Assembly: GCF_016921195.1 (NCBI RefSeq)
Contig: NZ_JAFGYF010000005.1
Span: forward strand, 1-64,000
Length of the DNA stretch: 64,000 nt
Direction: 5' to 3'
From: Cellulosimicrobium cellulans
Lineage (GTDB): Bacteria > Actinomycetota > Actinomycetes > Actinomycetales > Cellulomonadaceae
Part shown: one piece after another, positions 25,264 to 34,018 of the stretch
Layout of the letters: every line of letters starts with the position of its first letter
How positions within the stretch are numbered: the first letter of the stretch is position 1
Notes under the pieces: generated by a model
Told to the model about the DNA's origin: nothing
Databases searched by the model: none
Seen by the model: the letters and a program-made list of their open reading frames with translations, nothing else
Translations under genes and position numbers: made by a program

Positions 25264-26121
25264 TCAGCGCGGCGCGGTGACGAAGACGTCGAACAGCTCC
25301 GGGTGGTGGGCGTGCACGAGCACCGCGAACACCACGACGTCGAAGAGCAGGTGCACCGCGACGACGTACGTGAGCGACTTGCTCCACGAGAAGATCCAGC
25401 CCTGGACGAGCGCGAACGGGACCGTGAGGAGCGGGCCCCACTCGCGGTACCCGAGCTCCCACAGGAACGACACGAACACCGCCGCCTGCAGCAGGTTCGC
25501 CGTCCACAGGCCGAAGTGCTCGCGGTACAGCGCGAACACGACGCACACGAAGAACAGCTCGTCCCAGATGCCCACGGCGTTGACGCCCACGAACAGGCGC
25601 GCGATCTCCTGCCCGCCCGTGATCTGGGGCCAGTTGAGGTAGGCGCCCGACCCGATGAAGTAGAACGGCAGGATCAGGTACCCCGCGACGACGACCACGA
25701 CGAGGTACGCGATCTGCCCCCGGGTCCAGCGCCGCCCGGTGGCGACGGGGAACCGGACCACGTCCTCGTGGAACGCGAACCGCGAGAGCACCCACGGGAC
25801 GAGCACGGCGAGGGACAGCACGACGGCGAAGCGCACCATCCCGGCGTCCGACAGGTCCGCCTCGAGCGAGATCGTCGAGATGATCGCCATGCCCGTGCCG
25901 ACGAGCGCGAGGTCGCGCCCGAGGCGACGGTCCACGGCGAGCCCCAGCGCCACCCCGAGCACGAGCGGCACGTACCCGAGCGGGCGCACGTGCACCGCGA
26001 ACAGGAGCACGGCCGAGCCGGACACGAGGATCGCGGCGAGCAGCCTCAGGGGCGAACCGGCCGCCCAGGGCGGTCGGACGGCGTCGGGCACGGGGGTGAG
26101 GGCGGGTGACGTCACCCGCAC
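25264..26121 (-). CDS. CPBP-like membrane protein with degenerate catalytic motifs
   Basis: The 285-residue protein has about eight membrane helices and resembles CPBP (CAAX/Abi) intramembrane proteases in layout. The expected EExxxR motif reads DELFFVC, the FxxxH position reads FLWELG, and HxxxN reads HLLFD, so key residues are missing and proteolysis is doubtful. Start is taken as GTG 26121, but GTG 26115 is also possible because a perfect palindrome covers the first codons. It converges with the PAP2 gene and diverges from the acyltransferase gene. Confidence 0.75.
   Translation of the reverse strand: MRVTSPALTPVPDAVRPPWAAGSPLRLLAAILVSGSAVLLFAVHVRPLGYVPLVLGVALGLAVDRRLGRDLALVGTGMAIISTISLEADLSDAGMVRFAVVLSLAVLVPWVLSRFAFHEDVVRFPVATGRRWTRGQIAYLVVVVVAGYLILPFYFIGSGAYLNWPQITGGQEIARLFVGVNAVGIWDELFFVCVVFALYREHFGLWTANLLQAAVFVSFLWELGYREWGPLLTVPFALVQGWIFSWSKSLTYVVAVHLLFDVVVFAVLVHAHHPELFDVFVTAPR
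26103..26118. promoter_or_regulatory. 16-base perfect palindrome at divergent gene starts
   Basis: CGGGTGACGTCACCCG is perfectly self-complementary. It covers the first codons of the minus-strand CPBP-like gene and lies 12 bases before the ATG of the plus-strand acyltransferase gene. It could be an operator for both. Confidence 0.4.
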
Positions 26122-26129
26122 ACGGTGCC

Positions 26130-27347
26130 ATGATGCGAGGCGTGGAGCGAGGGCCCGAGCGGCAGCCGGACCGGCGCCGCGAGCTCGACGCGGTGCGCGC
26201 CCTCGTCGTCGTGGGGCTCGTGCTGTTCCACGCGGCGCTCGTGTTCGACGCGCGCGACGACTTCTACGTGAAGAACGCCGAGACCACGGAGCTGACGACG
26301 TTCGTCGCCGCGCCCGCCGTCGTGTGCGCGATGCCGCTGCTGTTCGCGATCGCGGGGATCGGCGCGTGGCACTCGGTCCGGTCGCGCGGACCCGGTGGGT
26401 TCGTCCGGGAGCGCCTGCTCCGCATCGGGGTCCCGCTGCTCGTCGCGCTCGTCCTGCTCCTGCCCCTGCCGCAGTTCCTGCGCGCCCGCGTCGAGGGCAC
26501 GTGGACGGGGTCGTACCTCGCCTTCTGGCCGCGGTTCTTCGACGTGCGGCTCGAGCCGGGGGACGTCCCGTTCGTCCTCGACGGCGAGCACTTCGAGACG
26601 GGACACCTGTGGTTCCTCGTGCTGCTGCTCACCTGGGCGCTCGTGCTCGCCGCGCTCGTGCGCCTCGTGCCGGACGACGTCGCGCGCCGTACGCGGGAGC
26701 GGCTCGCGCGGCGGGCGGGCGCGCGAGGGGCCGTGCTCGCGCCCGCGGTGGTCGTGGGCGCCGTGTGCGCGGCGCACGAGCTCGAGGAGGGTCTCGCCGC
26801 GTGGAGCCGCTGGGGATACCTGCTGTTCTTCCTCGCCGGCTTCGTGCTGGCGTCCGACGCGCGGTTCCGGGCGGCGGTGCGCCGCGACGCGGTGCTCGCC
26901 GGGACGGTCGGGCTGGGGGCGTTCGCGGCCGGGATGCTGCTGTTCGTCGGTCCGGCGGGCGAGGTCGGCGCGTTCACCGGTCGCGGGCCCGCGGCGGTGT
27001 CGTTCCGGTTCCTCTACGGCGTCGCGGGGTGGTGCTGGGTGCTCGCGCTGCTCGGGCTCCTGGACCGGTGGGGCGCGCGCCGGAGCGCCCACCGAGGAGA
27101 CGGCGTCGCGGTCGGTCCGCGGTGGCGACGGGCCGGGGCCTACCTCGGTGCGGCGGTGCTGCCGCTGTACGTGCTGCACCAGCCCGTCGTGGTGGCGGTC
27201 GCGTACCCGGTCGTGACGTGGGACCTGCCCGCCGCGGCGAAGTATGCGGTGATCGTCGTGGTGTCGCTCGGCGTGCTGCTCGCGGTCTACGACGTGCTCG
27301 TCCGGCGTACGCGCGTCGCGCGCGTGCTGTTCGGCATGCGCGCCTGA
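26130..27347 (+). CDS. Acyltransferase family membrane protein
   Basis: The protein of about 405 residues has ten or so membrane helices and the pattern of acyltransferase 3: RRELDAVRALVVVGLVLFHAALVF near the start with the key histidine, then RERLLRIGVPLLVAL and a central GHLWFLVLLLTWALVL. The C-terminal part has LYVLHQPVVV. Members move acyl groups onto sugars or lipids at the membrane; acceptor unknown. The start is uncertain: ATG 26130, ATG 26133 and GTG 26142 all fit; GTG 26106 would lie in the palindrome. Confidence 0.85.
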   Translation: MMRGVERGPERQPDRRRELDAVRALVVVGLVLFHAALVFDARDDFYVKNAETTELTTFVAAPAVVCAMPLLFAIAGIGAWHSVRSRGPGGFVRERLLRIGVPLLVALVLLLPLPQFLRARVEGTWTGSYLAFWPRFFDVRLEPGDVPFVLDGEHFETGHLWFLVLLLTWALVLAALVRLVPDDVARRTRERLARRAGARGAVLAPAVVVGAVCAAHELEEGLAAWSRWGYLLFFLAGFVLASDARFRAAVRRDAVLAGTVGLGAFAAGMLLFVGPAGEVGAFTGRGPAAVSFRFLYGVAGWCWVLALLGLLDRWGARRSAHRGDGVAVGPRWRRAGAYLGAAVLPLYVLHQPVVVAVAYPVVTWDLPAAAKYAVIVVVSLGVLLAVYDVLVRRTRVARVLFGMRA

Positions 27348-27418
27348 GCCGTGCGGGCTCCTCGTCCACCGCGTCCGCGGCGCGGCGGCGGGACCCGGGT
27401 CCTCCGGGCGCGGGACGC

Positions 27419-27458
27419 GAGAGCGGCCCCCGGTCCGCAGGGACCGGGGGCCGCTCTC
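27419..27458. terminator. Perfect 18-base-pair bidirectional terminator
   Basis: Arms 27419-27436 and 27441-27458 pair perfectly around GCAG. It sits between the converging acyltransferase (stop 27347) and msrA (stop 27475). Confidence 0.85.
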
Positions 27459-27474
27459 CCGCGCTCGGCGGGGG

Positions 27475-28149
27475 CTACGCGGCGCTCGGGAACGGGACGC
27501 CCGTGGTCGCGTGGCAGCGGTAGCCGTTCGGGTTCTTGTCGAGGTACTGCTGGTGGTAGTCCTCGGCGTAGTAGAACGGGCCGGCCTCGGCCGCGGGGCG
27601 CATCTCGGTCGTGATGGGGTCGTAGCCCTTGGCCTCGAGCACCGCCGAGTAGCGCGCCGCGGTGTCGCGGACCGCCCGCTCCTGCTCCGGCGTCGTCCAG
27701 TACACCGCGGACCGGTACTGGGTGCCGACGTCGTTGCCCTGGCGGTAGCCCTGCGTCGGGTCGTGACGCTCCCAGAAGATCTTGAGGAGCTCCTCCTCGG
27801 AGACCCTCGTGGGGTCGTACGCGACGAGCGCCGTCTCGGTGTGGCCGGTGCGTGCGGTGCACGCCTCCTCGTAGGTGGGGTTCGGCGTCGTGCCGCCCAT
27901 GTACCCGACGGCGGTGCTCACCACCCCGGGGACCTGCCAGAAGATCTCCTCGGCGCCCCAGAAGCAGCCCATCGCGAGGTAGAGCACGCGCGTGCCCTCG
28001 GGCCACGGCCCGGTGATGGACGTGCCGAGCACGGTGTGGGGACGCGGGGTCTGCAGCACGGGCGACTGGCGCCCGGGCAGCGCGTCCTCGGGGGCGATCA
28101 TCGTCGTCTTGCCGGACGAGCCGAAGATCGCGTCGAAGATCGAGTTCAT
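27475..28149 (-). CDS. msrA: Peptide-methionine (S)-S-oxide reductase MsrA
   Basis: The 224-residue protein has the MsrA catalytic motif GCFWGAEE with nucleophile Cys62, then [30 protein letters not shown] and [12 protein letters not shown]. It repairs S-epimer methionine sulfoxide using thioredoxin; recycling cysteines near the C-terminus are few (Cys at YRCHATTG). A strong Shine-Dalgarno AGGAGGTAAGCG precedes ATG 28149. The 143 bases between it and the SDR stop at 28293 hold no gene. Confidence 0.95.
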   Translation of the reverse strand: MNSIFDAIFGSSGKTTMIAPEDALPGRQSPVLQTPRPHTVLGTSITGPWPEGTRVLYLAMGCFWGAEEIFWQVPGVVSTAVGYMGGTTPNPTYEEACTARTGHTETALVAYDPTRVSEEELLKIFWERHDPTQGYRQGNDVGTQYRSAVYWTTPEQERAVRDTAARYSAVLEAKGYDPITTEMRPAAEAGPFYYAEDYHQQYLDKNPNGYRCHATTGVPFPSAA

Positions 28150-28292
28150 CGCTTACCTCCTGAAGTACCCGGACGACCGGGGCGCTGGCCCACGACGCAT
28201 CGTCCTGGCACGGGGTAGAACGCCGCGGGGGCGGCGGGTGTTCCGGGACGCCGGCTCGCGACGAGCGCGCACGGGCGCACCGCCCGAGCCTC

Positions 28293-29087
28293 TCACGGGA
28301 CGATCGAGTCGATGTAGCCGCCGTCGACGCGCACCGCCGCGCCCGTCGTCGCCGACGCCAGCGGTGAGGCGAGGTAGGCGACCAGGTGCGCGATCTCCTC
28401 GGGCTCGATGAGCCGTTGGAGCAGCGACTGCGGGCGGTGCTCGCGCATGAACACGCGCTGCGCCTCGTCCCACGGCAGGTCGTCGCCGACGAGCTCGCGC
28501 GCGAACGCCTCGACCCCGCCCGTGTGCGTGGGGCCGGCGAGCACGCTGTTCACCGTGACGCCCGTTCCGGCCGCGGCCTTGGCGAACCCGCGCGAGACGC
28601 CCAGCAGCGCGGTCTTCATCACGCCGTAGTGGATCATCTCGGCCGGGATCACGACCGCCGAGTCGCTGCCCACGAACTGCACGCGGCCCCAACCGCGCTC
28701 GATCATCCCCGGGAGGTACGCGCGCGTGAGACGCACGCCCGCGAGGACGTTCACCTCGAAGTAGCGACGCCACGTGGCGTCGTCGATCGCGAGCGGGTCC
28801 GCGCTCGAGAAGATGCCGAGGTTGTTCACGAGGACGTCGACGTGCGGCACGGCGTCGAGCACGGCCGCCGTGCCGTCGTCGGTCGCGAGGTCCGCCGCCA
28901 CGCCGAGCACGTCGGCCCCGGGCACGTGCTCGCGCACGTCGGCTGCAGCCCGCTGCGACGTCTCCTCGGAACGCCCGTTGACCACGACGGCCGCCCCGCA
29001 CTCCGCGAGGGCGCGGGCGATCGCGAGGCCGATGCCCTGCGCCGAGCCGGTGACGAGCACCCTCCTGCCGTCCAGGTCGATCCTCAT
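28293..29087 (-). CDS. SDR family oxidoreductase
   Basis: The 264-residue protein is a classical short-chain dehydrogenase: TGSAQGIGLAIA (cofactor glycine motif), NGRSEE after strand 2 suggesting NADP preference, NNLGIF (NNAG variant), catalytic Ser in VGSDSAV and the YGVMK pair (Tyr and Lys), and a closing VDGGYIDS. ATG 29087 is chosen since GGAAGGAG lies seven bases upstream; an earlier GTG is possible. Substrate unknown. The promoter region is shared with the divergent cystathionine gamma-synthase gene. Confidence 0.92.
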   Translation of the reverse strand: MRIDLDGRRVLVTGSAQGIGLAIARALAECGAAVVVNGRSEETSQRAAADVREHVPGADVLGVAADLATDDGTAAVLDAVPHVDVLVNNLGIFSSADPLAIDDATWRRYFEVNVLAGVRLTRAYLPGMIERGWGRVQFVGSDSAVVIPAEMIHYGVMKTALLGVSRGFAKAAAGTGVTVNSVLAGPTHTGGVEAFARELVGDDLPWDEAQRVFMREHRPQSLLQRLIEPEEIAHLVAYLASPLASATTGAAVRVDGGYIDSIVP

Positions 29088-29191
29088 CCAGGGCTCCTTC
29101 CGCGTCACCGGACGACGTTCGCCGCCCGCCTCCTACGGTGCCGCGCGGCGCCGACTGCCGCCACCGCCGCCGACCATGCGGTCCTGGCAGG

Positions 29192-29249
29192 CCGAGCATG
29201 CGGTTACCGCTCGTCCGGGGCCCGGGACGGGGTGCAACCGCATGCTCGG
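29192..29249. other. Long hairpin/cruciform in a divergent promoter region
   Basis: CCGAGCATGCGGTT (29192-29205) pairs perfectly with AACCGCATGCTCGG (29236-29249); CGTCC/GGACG pair inside the loop. The genes on both sides (SDR start 29087, gamma-synthase start 29278) point away, so it cannot terminate either. TAGGGT (29266-29271), the likely -10 of the right gene, is 17 bases beyond it. Confidence 0.7.
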
Positions 29250-29277
29250 CGGAGGGGGCGCGCCGTAGGGTGGTCGA

Positions 29278-30519
29278 GTGACCACCTCGAGCGAGCACCC
29301 CGACTGGACCACCACCGGCTTCTCCACGCGGGCGATCCACGCGGGCCAGGACCCGGACGCGACGACCGGCGCCGTCGTGCCGCCGATCCACCAGGTCTCG
29401 ACGTACAAGCAGGACGGCGTCGGCGGGCTGCGCGGCGGGTACGAGTACTCGCGGTCCGCGAACCCGACGCGCACCGCCCTGGAGGAGGCGCTCGCGGCCG
29501 CGGAGTCCGGCGGCCTGCGCCCGACGGCGGACGGGTCGCCCGCCGCGCGGGGGTTCGCCTTCGCGTCGGGCCTCGCCGCCGAGGACACGCTGCTGCGCGC
29601 CGTCGTGCGGCCCGGCGACCACATGATCGTGCCCGACGACGCGTACGGCGGCACGTACCGGCTCATCGCCCGGGTGTTCGGGCCGTGGGGGGTCGAGCAC
29701 ACGCCCGTCGACCTCACGGACGTCGAGGCAGTCCGCGCCGCGGTCCGTCCCGAGACGCGCGTCGTCTGGGTCGAGACGCCGACCAACCCGCTGCTCGGAG
29801 TGAGCGACATCGCGGCGCTCGCGGGCGTCGCGCACGACGCCGGCGCGCTGCTCGTCGTCGACAACACGTTCGCGACGCCGTACCTCCAGCAGCCGCTCGC
29901 GCTCGGGGCGGACGTCGTCGTGCACTCGACGACGAAGTACGTCGGGGGGCACAGCGACGTCGTCGGCGGAGCGCTCGTCGTCGCGACGGGCGCGCAGCTC
30001 CCGGGCGGGCTCGCGTCGCCCGCGGGCGGCACCGACGTCGCGGGCGCGGTCGGCTTCCACCAGAACGCGTCGGGCGCCGTCGCCGGGCCGTTCGACGCGT
30101 GGCTCACGCTGCGCGGCCTCAAGACGCTCGCGGTGCGCATGGACCGCCACCAGGCGAACGCCGCGGCCGTCGCCGACTTCCTCGCCTCCCACCCCGCGGT
30201 CACCGAGGTGATCTACCCGGGCCTCGCGTCCCACCCCGGGCACGAGCTCGCGGCGCGGCAGATGAGCGGGTTCGGCGGCATGGTCTCGTTCCGTGCGGGC
30301 AGCGAGGCGAAGGCGCTCGACGTGTGCGCCCGCACGCGGGTCTTCACCCTCGCCGAGTCGCTGGGCGGCGTGGAGTCGCTCATCGAGCACCCCGGCCGCA
30401 TGACGCACGGCTCCGTCGCCGGGACGGCGCTCGAGGTGCCCGACGACCTCGTCCGGCTCTCCGTCGGCATCGAGGACGTCGAGGACCTCGTCGCGGACCT
30501 CACGCAGGCGCTCGCCTAG
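29278..30519 (+). CDS. metB: Cystathionine gamma-synthase/lyase family PLP enzyme
   Basis: The 413-residue protein belongs to the Cys/Met metabolism PLP family: TRAIHAGQ, YEYSRSANPTR, PLP-binding HSTTKYVGGHSD with Lys220, and the C-terminal LGGVESLIEHPGRMTHGS. It could catalyse cystathionine gamma-synthesis or gamma-cleavage; the family labels MetB, and the nearby beta-synthase at 16560 makes gamma-cleavage (reverse transsulfuration) as likely. GTG 29278 follows TAGGGT by 6 bases, implying a leaderless message. Confidence 0.93.
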   Translation: MTTSSEHPDWTTTGFSTRAIHAGQDPDATTGAVVPPIHQVSTYKQDGVGGLRGGYEYSRSANPTRTALEEALAAAESGGLRPTADGSPAARGFAFASGLAAEDTLLRAVVRPGDHMIVPDDAYGGTYRLIARVFGPWGVEHTPVDLTDVEAVRAAVRPETRVVWVETPTNPLLGVSDIAALAGVAHDAGALLVVDNTFATPYLQQPLALGADVVVHSTTKYVGGHSDVVGGALVVATGAQLPGGLASPAGGTDVAGAVGFHQNASGAVAGPFDAWLTLRGLKTLAVRMDRHQANAAAVADFLASHPAVTEVIYPGLASHPGHELAARQMSGFGGMVSFRAGSEAKALDVCARTRVFTLAESLGGVESLIEHPGRMTHGSVAGTALEVPDDLVRLSVGIEDVEDLVADLTQALA

Positions 30520-30618
30520 CCCGGAGCGCTCGCGGACCGTGGGGAGATCCTGCGCACAGCGGGCGCGTCGCGGGCGCTCGTCGACGCGCGGGGCGGGCCG
30601 CTCGCCTAGGGTTGCGCT

Positions 30619-31905
30619 GTGAGCGCGCAGGCCGACCAGCACAGGAACCCCGACCCGCTTCCTCCCGGGCGCCCCGGCGCGACGGCGGTGCCCGACTCGG
30701 TGCGCTCGGCCGCCGCCTGGTCGTGGCGGCTGCTGCTCATCGGGCTGACGATCGCGGCGGGCCTGTGGCTCGTCACGCAGCTCAAGGTGATCGTCGTCCC
30801 CATCGCGGTGGCGCTCCTGCTCACCGTGCTGCTCACGCCCGTCCAGCGGTTCTTCCGGCGCCACCTGCGGATGTCGCGCGGTCTCGCGTCCGGCGCGGCG
30901 CTCATCGCGCTCGTCGTCGTCGTCGCGGGGCTCGTGGCGATCGCGGGCCAGCAGATCGTCAGCGGCTTCCAGGACCTGCGCGACCAGGCCGTCGAGGGCT
31001 TCGAGCAGTTCACCCAGTGGCTCGCCGACGGCCCGCTCGGCCTCGACTCGACGACGATCTCGCACTGGCTCGACCAGGCCGGGACCGCGGTGTCGGAGAA
31101 CCAGGACTCGATCGTCTCCGGTGCGCTCGGTGCGGCCACCACGATCGGCCACGTGGTCGCCGGCGCCCTCATCGCGCTGTTCTGCACGTTCTTCTTCCTG
31201 CTCGACGGGCGCACGATCTGGTCGTGGGTCGTCGGGCTGCTGCCGCTGCGCGCGCGCGACAACGTCCACCAGGCCGGCCGCCGCGGCATCGTCACGCTCG
31301 CCGCGTACACGCGCACGCAGATCCTCGTCGCCGCGGTCGACGCCGTCGGCATCGGGATCGGTGCGGCGTTCTTCGTCCCGTCGCTCGCGCTGCCGCTGGG
31401 CATCCTCGTGTTCGTCGGGTCGTTCATCCCGATCGTCGGTGCCATCGTCACCGGGTCCATCGCGGTGCTCGTCGTGCTCGTGGCCCAGGGGTGGGTCCAG
31501 GCGCTGGTCATGCTCGGCATCGTGCTGCTCGTGCAGCAGATCGAGGGCCACATCCTCCAGCCCTTCCTCATGGGCCACGCCGTCTCGCTGCACCCGGTCG
31601 CCGTGCTGCTCGTCGTCGCGGCGGGCAGCTTCGCCGCGGGGATCGTCGGGGCGCTGTTCGCCGTCCCCATCGCCGCGGTCCTCAACACCGTCGTCCTGTA
31701 TCTGCACGGGCACGACAAGTTCCCCGAGCTGGGGACGGACGACCGCGTGGTGGTGCGGGGCAGCCCGCAACCGCCGGTCATCGCGCGCGCGGAGGCGGAC
31801 CTCGAGGACGGTGGCGCGCGCCGTGAGGGCGCCGGTGAGGACTCCGCCGTCGTCGGCCCGCAGGACGCCGGCCCGGTGCAGGACGCGCCCGGGGACGCGC
31901 GGTGA
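30619..31905 (+). CDS. AI-2E family transporter (PerM/YdbO-like permease)
   Basis: The 428-residue protein has about eight membrane helices in the AI-2E arrangement: an N-terminal pair, a soluble loop of about 100 residues after residue 95, then a C-terminal block with LALPLGILVFVGSFIPIVGAIVTGSIAVL and QQIEGHILQPFLMGHAVSLHPVAVLL. Actual AI-2 transport is not established for most members. The tail is an Asp/Gly-rich linker. TAGGGT (30607-30612) precedes GTG 30619 by 6 bases. It overlaps ilvA by four bases (GTGA), which is an unexpected partnership. Confidence 0.9.
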   Translation: MSAQADQHRNPDPLPPGRPGATAVPDSVRSAAAWSWRLLLIGLTIAAGLWLVTQLKVIVVPIAVALLLTVLLTPVQRFFRRHLRMSRGLASGAALIALVVVVAGLVAIAGQQIVSGFQDLRDQAVEGFEQFTQWLADGPLGLDSTTISHWLDQAGTAVSENQDSIVSGALGAATTIGHVVAGALIALFCTFFFLLDGRTIWSWVVGLLPLRARDNVHQAGRRGIVTLAAYTRTQILVAAVDAVGIGIGAAFFVPSLALPLGILVFVGSFIPIVGAIVTGSIAVLVVLVAQGWVQALVMLGIVLLVQQIEGHILQPFLMGHAVSLHPVAVLLVVAAGSFAAGIVGALFAVPIAAVLNTVVLYLHGHDKFPELGTDDRVVVRGSPQPPVIARAEADLEDGGARREGAGEDSAVVGPQDAGPVQDAPGDAR

Positions 31906-33167
31906 CGTCGGGACCGGTACCGGTCACGCTCGACGACGTCCGCGACGCCGCGCGCCTGCTCGACGGCGTCGCGTACCGCACCCCGGTCCAGACGACGCGC
32001 GCCATCAGCGAGGCCGCGGGGGTCCGCGTGCTGCTCAAGTGCGAGAACCTCCAGCGCGCAGGGTCGTTCAAGGTGCGCGGCGCGTACGTGCGCATGGCAC
32101 GCCTGAGCGACGACGAGAAGGCGCGCGGCGTCGTCGCGGCGAGCGCCGGCAACCACGCGCAGGGCGTCGCGTTCGCCGCCGGGCTGCTCGGCATCCGCGC
32201 GGTCGTGTACATGCCCGTCGACGCCGCGCTGCCCAAGGTGGCGGCGACGCGCCAGTACGGCGCCGAGGTCCGGCTCGTCGGCGCGGACGTGGACGAGACG
32301 CTCACCGCCGCGCGCGCCGAGGCCGAGCGCACGGGTGCCGTCTTCATCCACCCGTTCGACCACCCCGACGTCGTCGCCGGGCAGGCGACGATCGCGCTGG
32401 AGATCCTCGAGCAGGTGCCCGACGTCCGGACCGTGGTCGCGCCGCTCGGCGGCGGCGGGCTCGTCGCAGGTCTCGCCGGGGCGTTCGCGCGGACGGCGCC
32501 GCACGTGCGCGTGATCGGGGTGCAGGCCGAGCGCGCCGCCGCCTACCCGGGCTCGCTCGCCGCAGGGGAGCCGACGACGGCGCGGCTCGCCGCGACGATG
32601 GCCGACGGCATCGCGGTCGGCACGCCCGGCGTGGTGCCGTTCGGGATCCTGGCGCAGCACGGCGTCGAGGTCCGCACGGTGACGGAGGAGGAGATCTCCC
32701 GGTCGCTGCTCATGGTCGCCGAGCGCGCGAAGCTGCTCGTCGAGCCCGCCGGCGCCACCGGCGTCGCGGCGCTCCTCTCCGGGGCGGCCGCCGTCGACGC
32801 GGGCGCGGCGGACCCGGTCGAGGGACCCGTCGTCGTCGTCCTGTCCGGGGGGAACATCGACCCGCTCGTGCTGCTGCGGGTCGTGCGGCACGGCCTCGCG
32901 GCGGCCGGCCGGTACATCCAGCTCCAGGTGCTGCTCGACGACCGTCCCGGTGCCCTCGCGCGCATGCTCGAGGTCATCGCGACCAAGCGCGGCAACATCA
33001 TGCACATCGACCACGACCGCACGGACGTGGGCCTCGCGATCGGCGAGGCGTGGGTCCGCATGCAGGTGGAGACCAAGGGGCCCGAGCACTGCGACGAGCT
33101 CGTCGCGCACCTGCGCTCCGAGGGCTACCGCGTCGAGCGCAGCGACGGCGGCGCGCCCCGCCTCTGA
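31902..33167 (+). CDS. ilvA: Threonine ammonia-lyase (threonine dehydratase)
   Basis: The 421-residue protein has the fold-type II PLP domain with RAGSFKVRGA (PLP Lys57), SAGNHAQGVA and GGGGLVAGLA, then a single ACT domain (about 345-415) starting YIQLQVLLDDRPGALARMLEVI. One ACT domain and the DRTDVG pattern resemble the TdcB/IlvA catabolic-anabolic type of actinobacteria; it makes 2-oxobutanoate from threonine for isoleucine synthesis. Translation is coupled to the upstream permease by GTGA. A hairpin terminator follows. Confidence 0.93.
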   Translation: MTSGPVPVTLDDVRDAARLLDGVAYRTPVQTTRAISEAAGVRVLLKCENLQRAGSFKVRGAYVRMARLSDDEKARGVVAASAGNHAQGVAFAAGLLGIRAVVYMPVDAALPKVAATRQYGAEVRLVGADVDETLTAARAEAERTGAVFIHPFDHPDVVAGQATIALEILEQVPDVRTVVAPLGGGGLVAGLAGAFARTAPHVRVIGVQAERAAAYPGSLAAGEPTTARLAATMADGIAVGTPGVVPFGILAQHGVEVRTVTEEEISRSLLMVAERAKLLVEPAGATGVAALLSGAAAVDAGAADPVEGPVVVVLSGGNIDPLVLLRVVRHGLAAAGRYIQLQVLLDDRPGALARMLEVIATKRGNIMHIDHDRTDVGLAIGEAWVRMQVETKGPEHCDELVAHLRSEGYRVERSDGGAPRL

Positions 33168-33171
33168 CGGC

Positions 33172-33206
33172 GACGGCCCGGCGCCTCCGCAGAGGGCCGG
33201 GCCGTC
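33172..33206. terminator. Hairpin terminator between ilvA and greA
   Basis: GACGGCCCGGC (33172-33182) pairs with GCCGGGCCGTC (33196-33206), with a further CCTC/GAGG inner stem. It is located between the converging stops at 33167 and 33229. Confidence 0.8.
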
Positions 33207-33228
33207 GGAGCGTCCGTGGGGTGGCGCG

Positions 33229-33711
33229 TCAGCCCTCGAAGGGCTTCGCGGCGACGATCTTCACGGCGATCTCGTTGCCGTTGGGCGCGGTGTAGCTCGT
33301 CTCGTCGCCGACGGTCTTGCCGTCGATCGCGGCGCCGAGCGGCGACGTCGGCGAGTAGACGTCGAGGTCGGTCGTGCCGGCGATCTCGCGCGAGCCGAGC
33401 AGGAACGTCATCTCGTCGCCCGCGACGACCGCGGTGACGACCATGCCGGCCTCGACCATGCCGTCGTCGGGCGGGGTCCCGACCTGCACGTTGCGCAGCT
33501 TCTCGGTGAGCTCGCGGATGCGGGCCTCGTTCTTGGCCTGCTCCTCACGCGCGGCGTGGTAGCCGCCGTTCTCCTTGAGGTCGCCCTCGTCGCGCGCGGC
33601 GGCGATGCGCTCCGCGATCTGGGTACGGCCCTCGCCGGACAGGTGGGCGAGCTCGGCCTGCAGCCTGTCGTACGCCTCCTGGGTCAGCCAGGTGACGGTG
33701 GTGTCGGTCAC
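33229..33711 (-). CDS. greA: Transcription elongation factor GreA
   Basis: The 160-residue protein has the GreA coiled-coil (LTQEAYDRLQAELAHLSGEGRTQIAERIAAARDEGDLKENGGYHAAREEQAKNEARI, residues about 9-65, with the acidic tip DEGDLKEN that reaches RNA polymerase) and the C-terminal FKBP-like domain. It rescues backtracked polymerase by stimulating transcript cleavage. GTG 33711 is chosen because AAGGAG lies eight bases upstream; an ATG seven codons earlier is less well placed. Neighbours (DUF4307, mca) match a common actinobacterial order. Confidence 0.95.
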   Translation of the reverse strand: MTDTTVTWLTQEAYDRLQAELAHLSGEGRTQIAERIAAARDEGDLKENGGYHAAREEQAKNEARIRELTEKLRNVQVGTPPDDGMVEAGMVVTAVVAGDEMTFLLGSREIAGTTDLDVYSPTSPLGAAIDGKTVGDETSYTAPNGNEIAVKIVAAKPFEG

Positions 33712-33944
33712 GGTTCGCTCCTTCCTTTCCATGGTCGACGGCCGGGTCGGTCGCACGGCCGTGCGGGTACGGGCAGCCGGGGCGCGTGCGTTCGCGGTGC
33801 GCCTGCCTGCCCGGGTCGGTGACGCTGGCCGGGTGGCAGCGCGTAGGACTGGTCTCCCGCCTGCCCTCCGGGGGCGCCCGGTGGACGCATGCCTGTCACG
33901 GGCACCCGTCTCGGGCTCCACACGATCGGGTGCGGGAATCCCTC

Positions 33945-33972
33945 AGGATAGCAAAGCACGGGGCGCTGACAG
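33945..33972 (-). promoter_or_regulatory. Candidate promoter of greA
   Basis: On the minus strand CTGTCA (33972-33967) and TATCCT (33950-33945) are spaced by 16 bases, a plausible -35/-10 pair for the housekeeping sigma factor. It would give greA a leader of about 230 bases. The 307-base gap 33712-34018 shows no gene. Confidence 0.45.
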
Positions 33973-34018
33973 CGGCGTCACAGGTCGCCCGGTGCGTGCG
34001 GGCGACGTTCCGGGCGGG

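Noticed and set aside
29192-29249. Transcription terminator
   Set aside because: No gene ends here; both neighbours are divergent.
28153-31770. Very long open frames on both strands (about 1200 codons) over the SDR, gamma-synthase and permease genes
   Set aside because: They are antisense or shifted shadows of clear genes; translations are low-complexity Arg/His/Asp/Glu or Ala/Arg/Pro strings, as expected in very GC-rich DNA.
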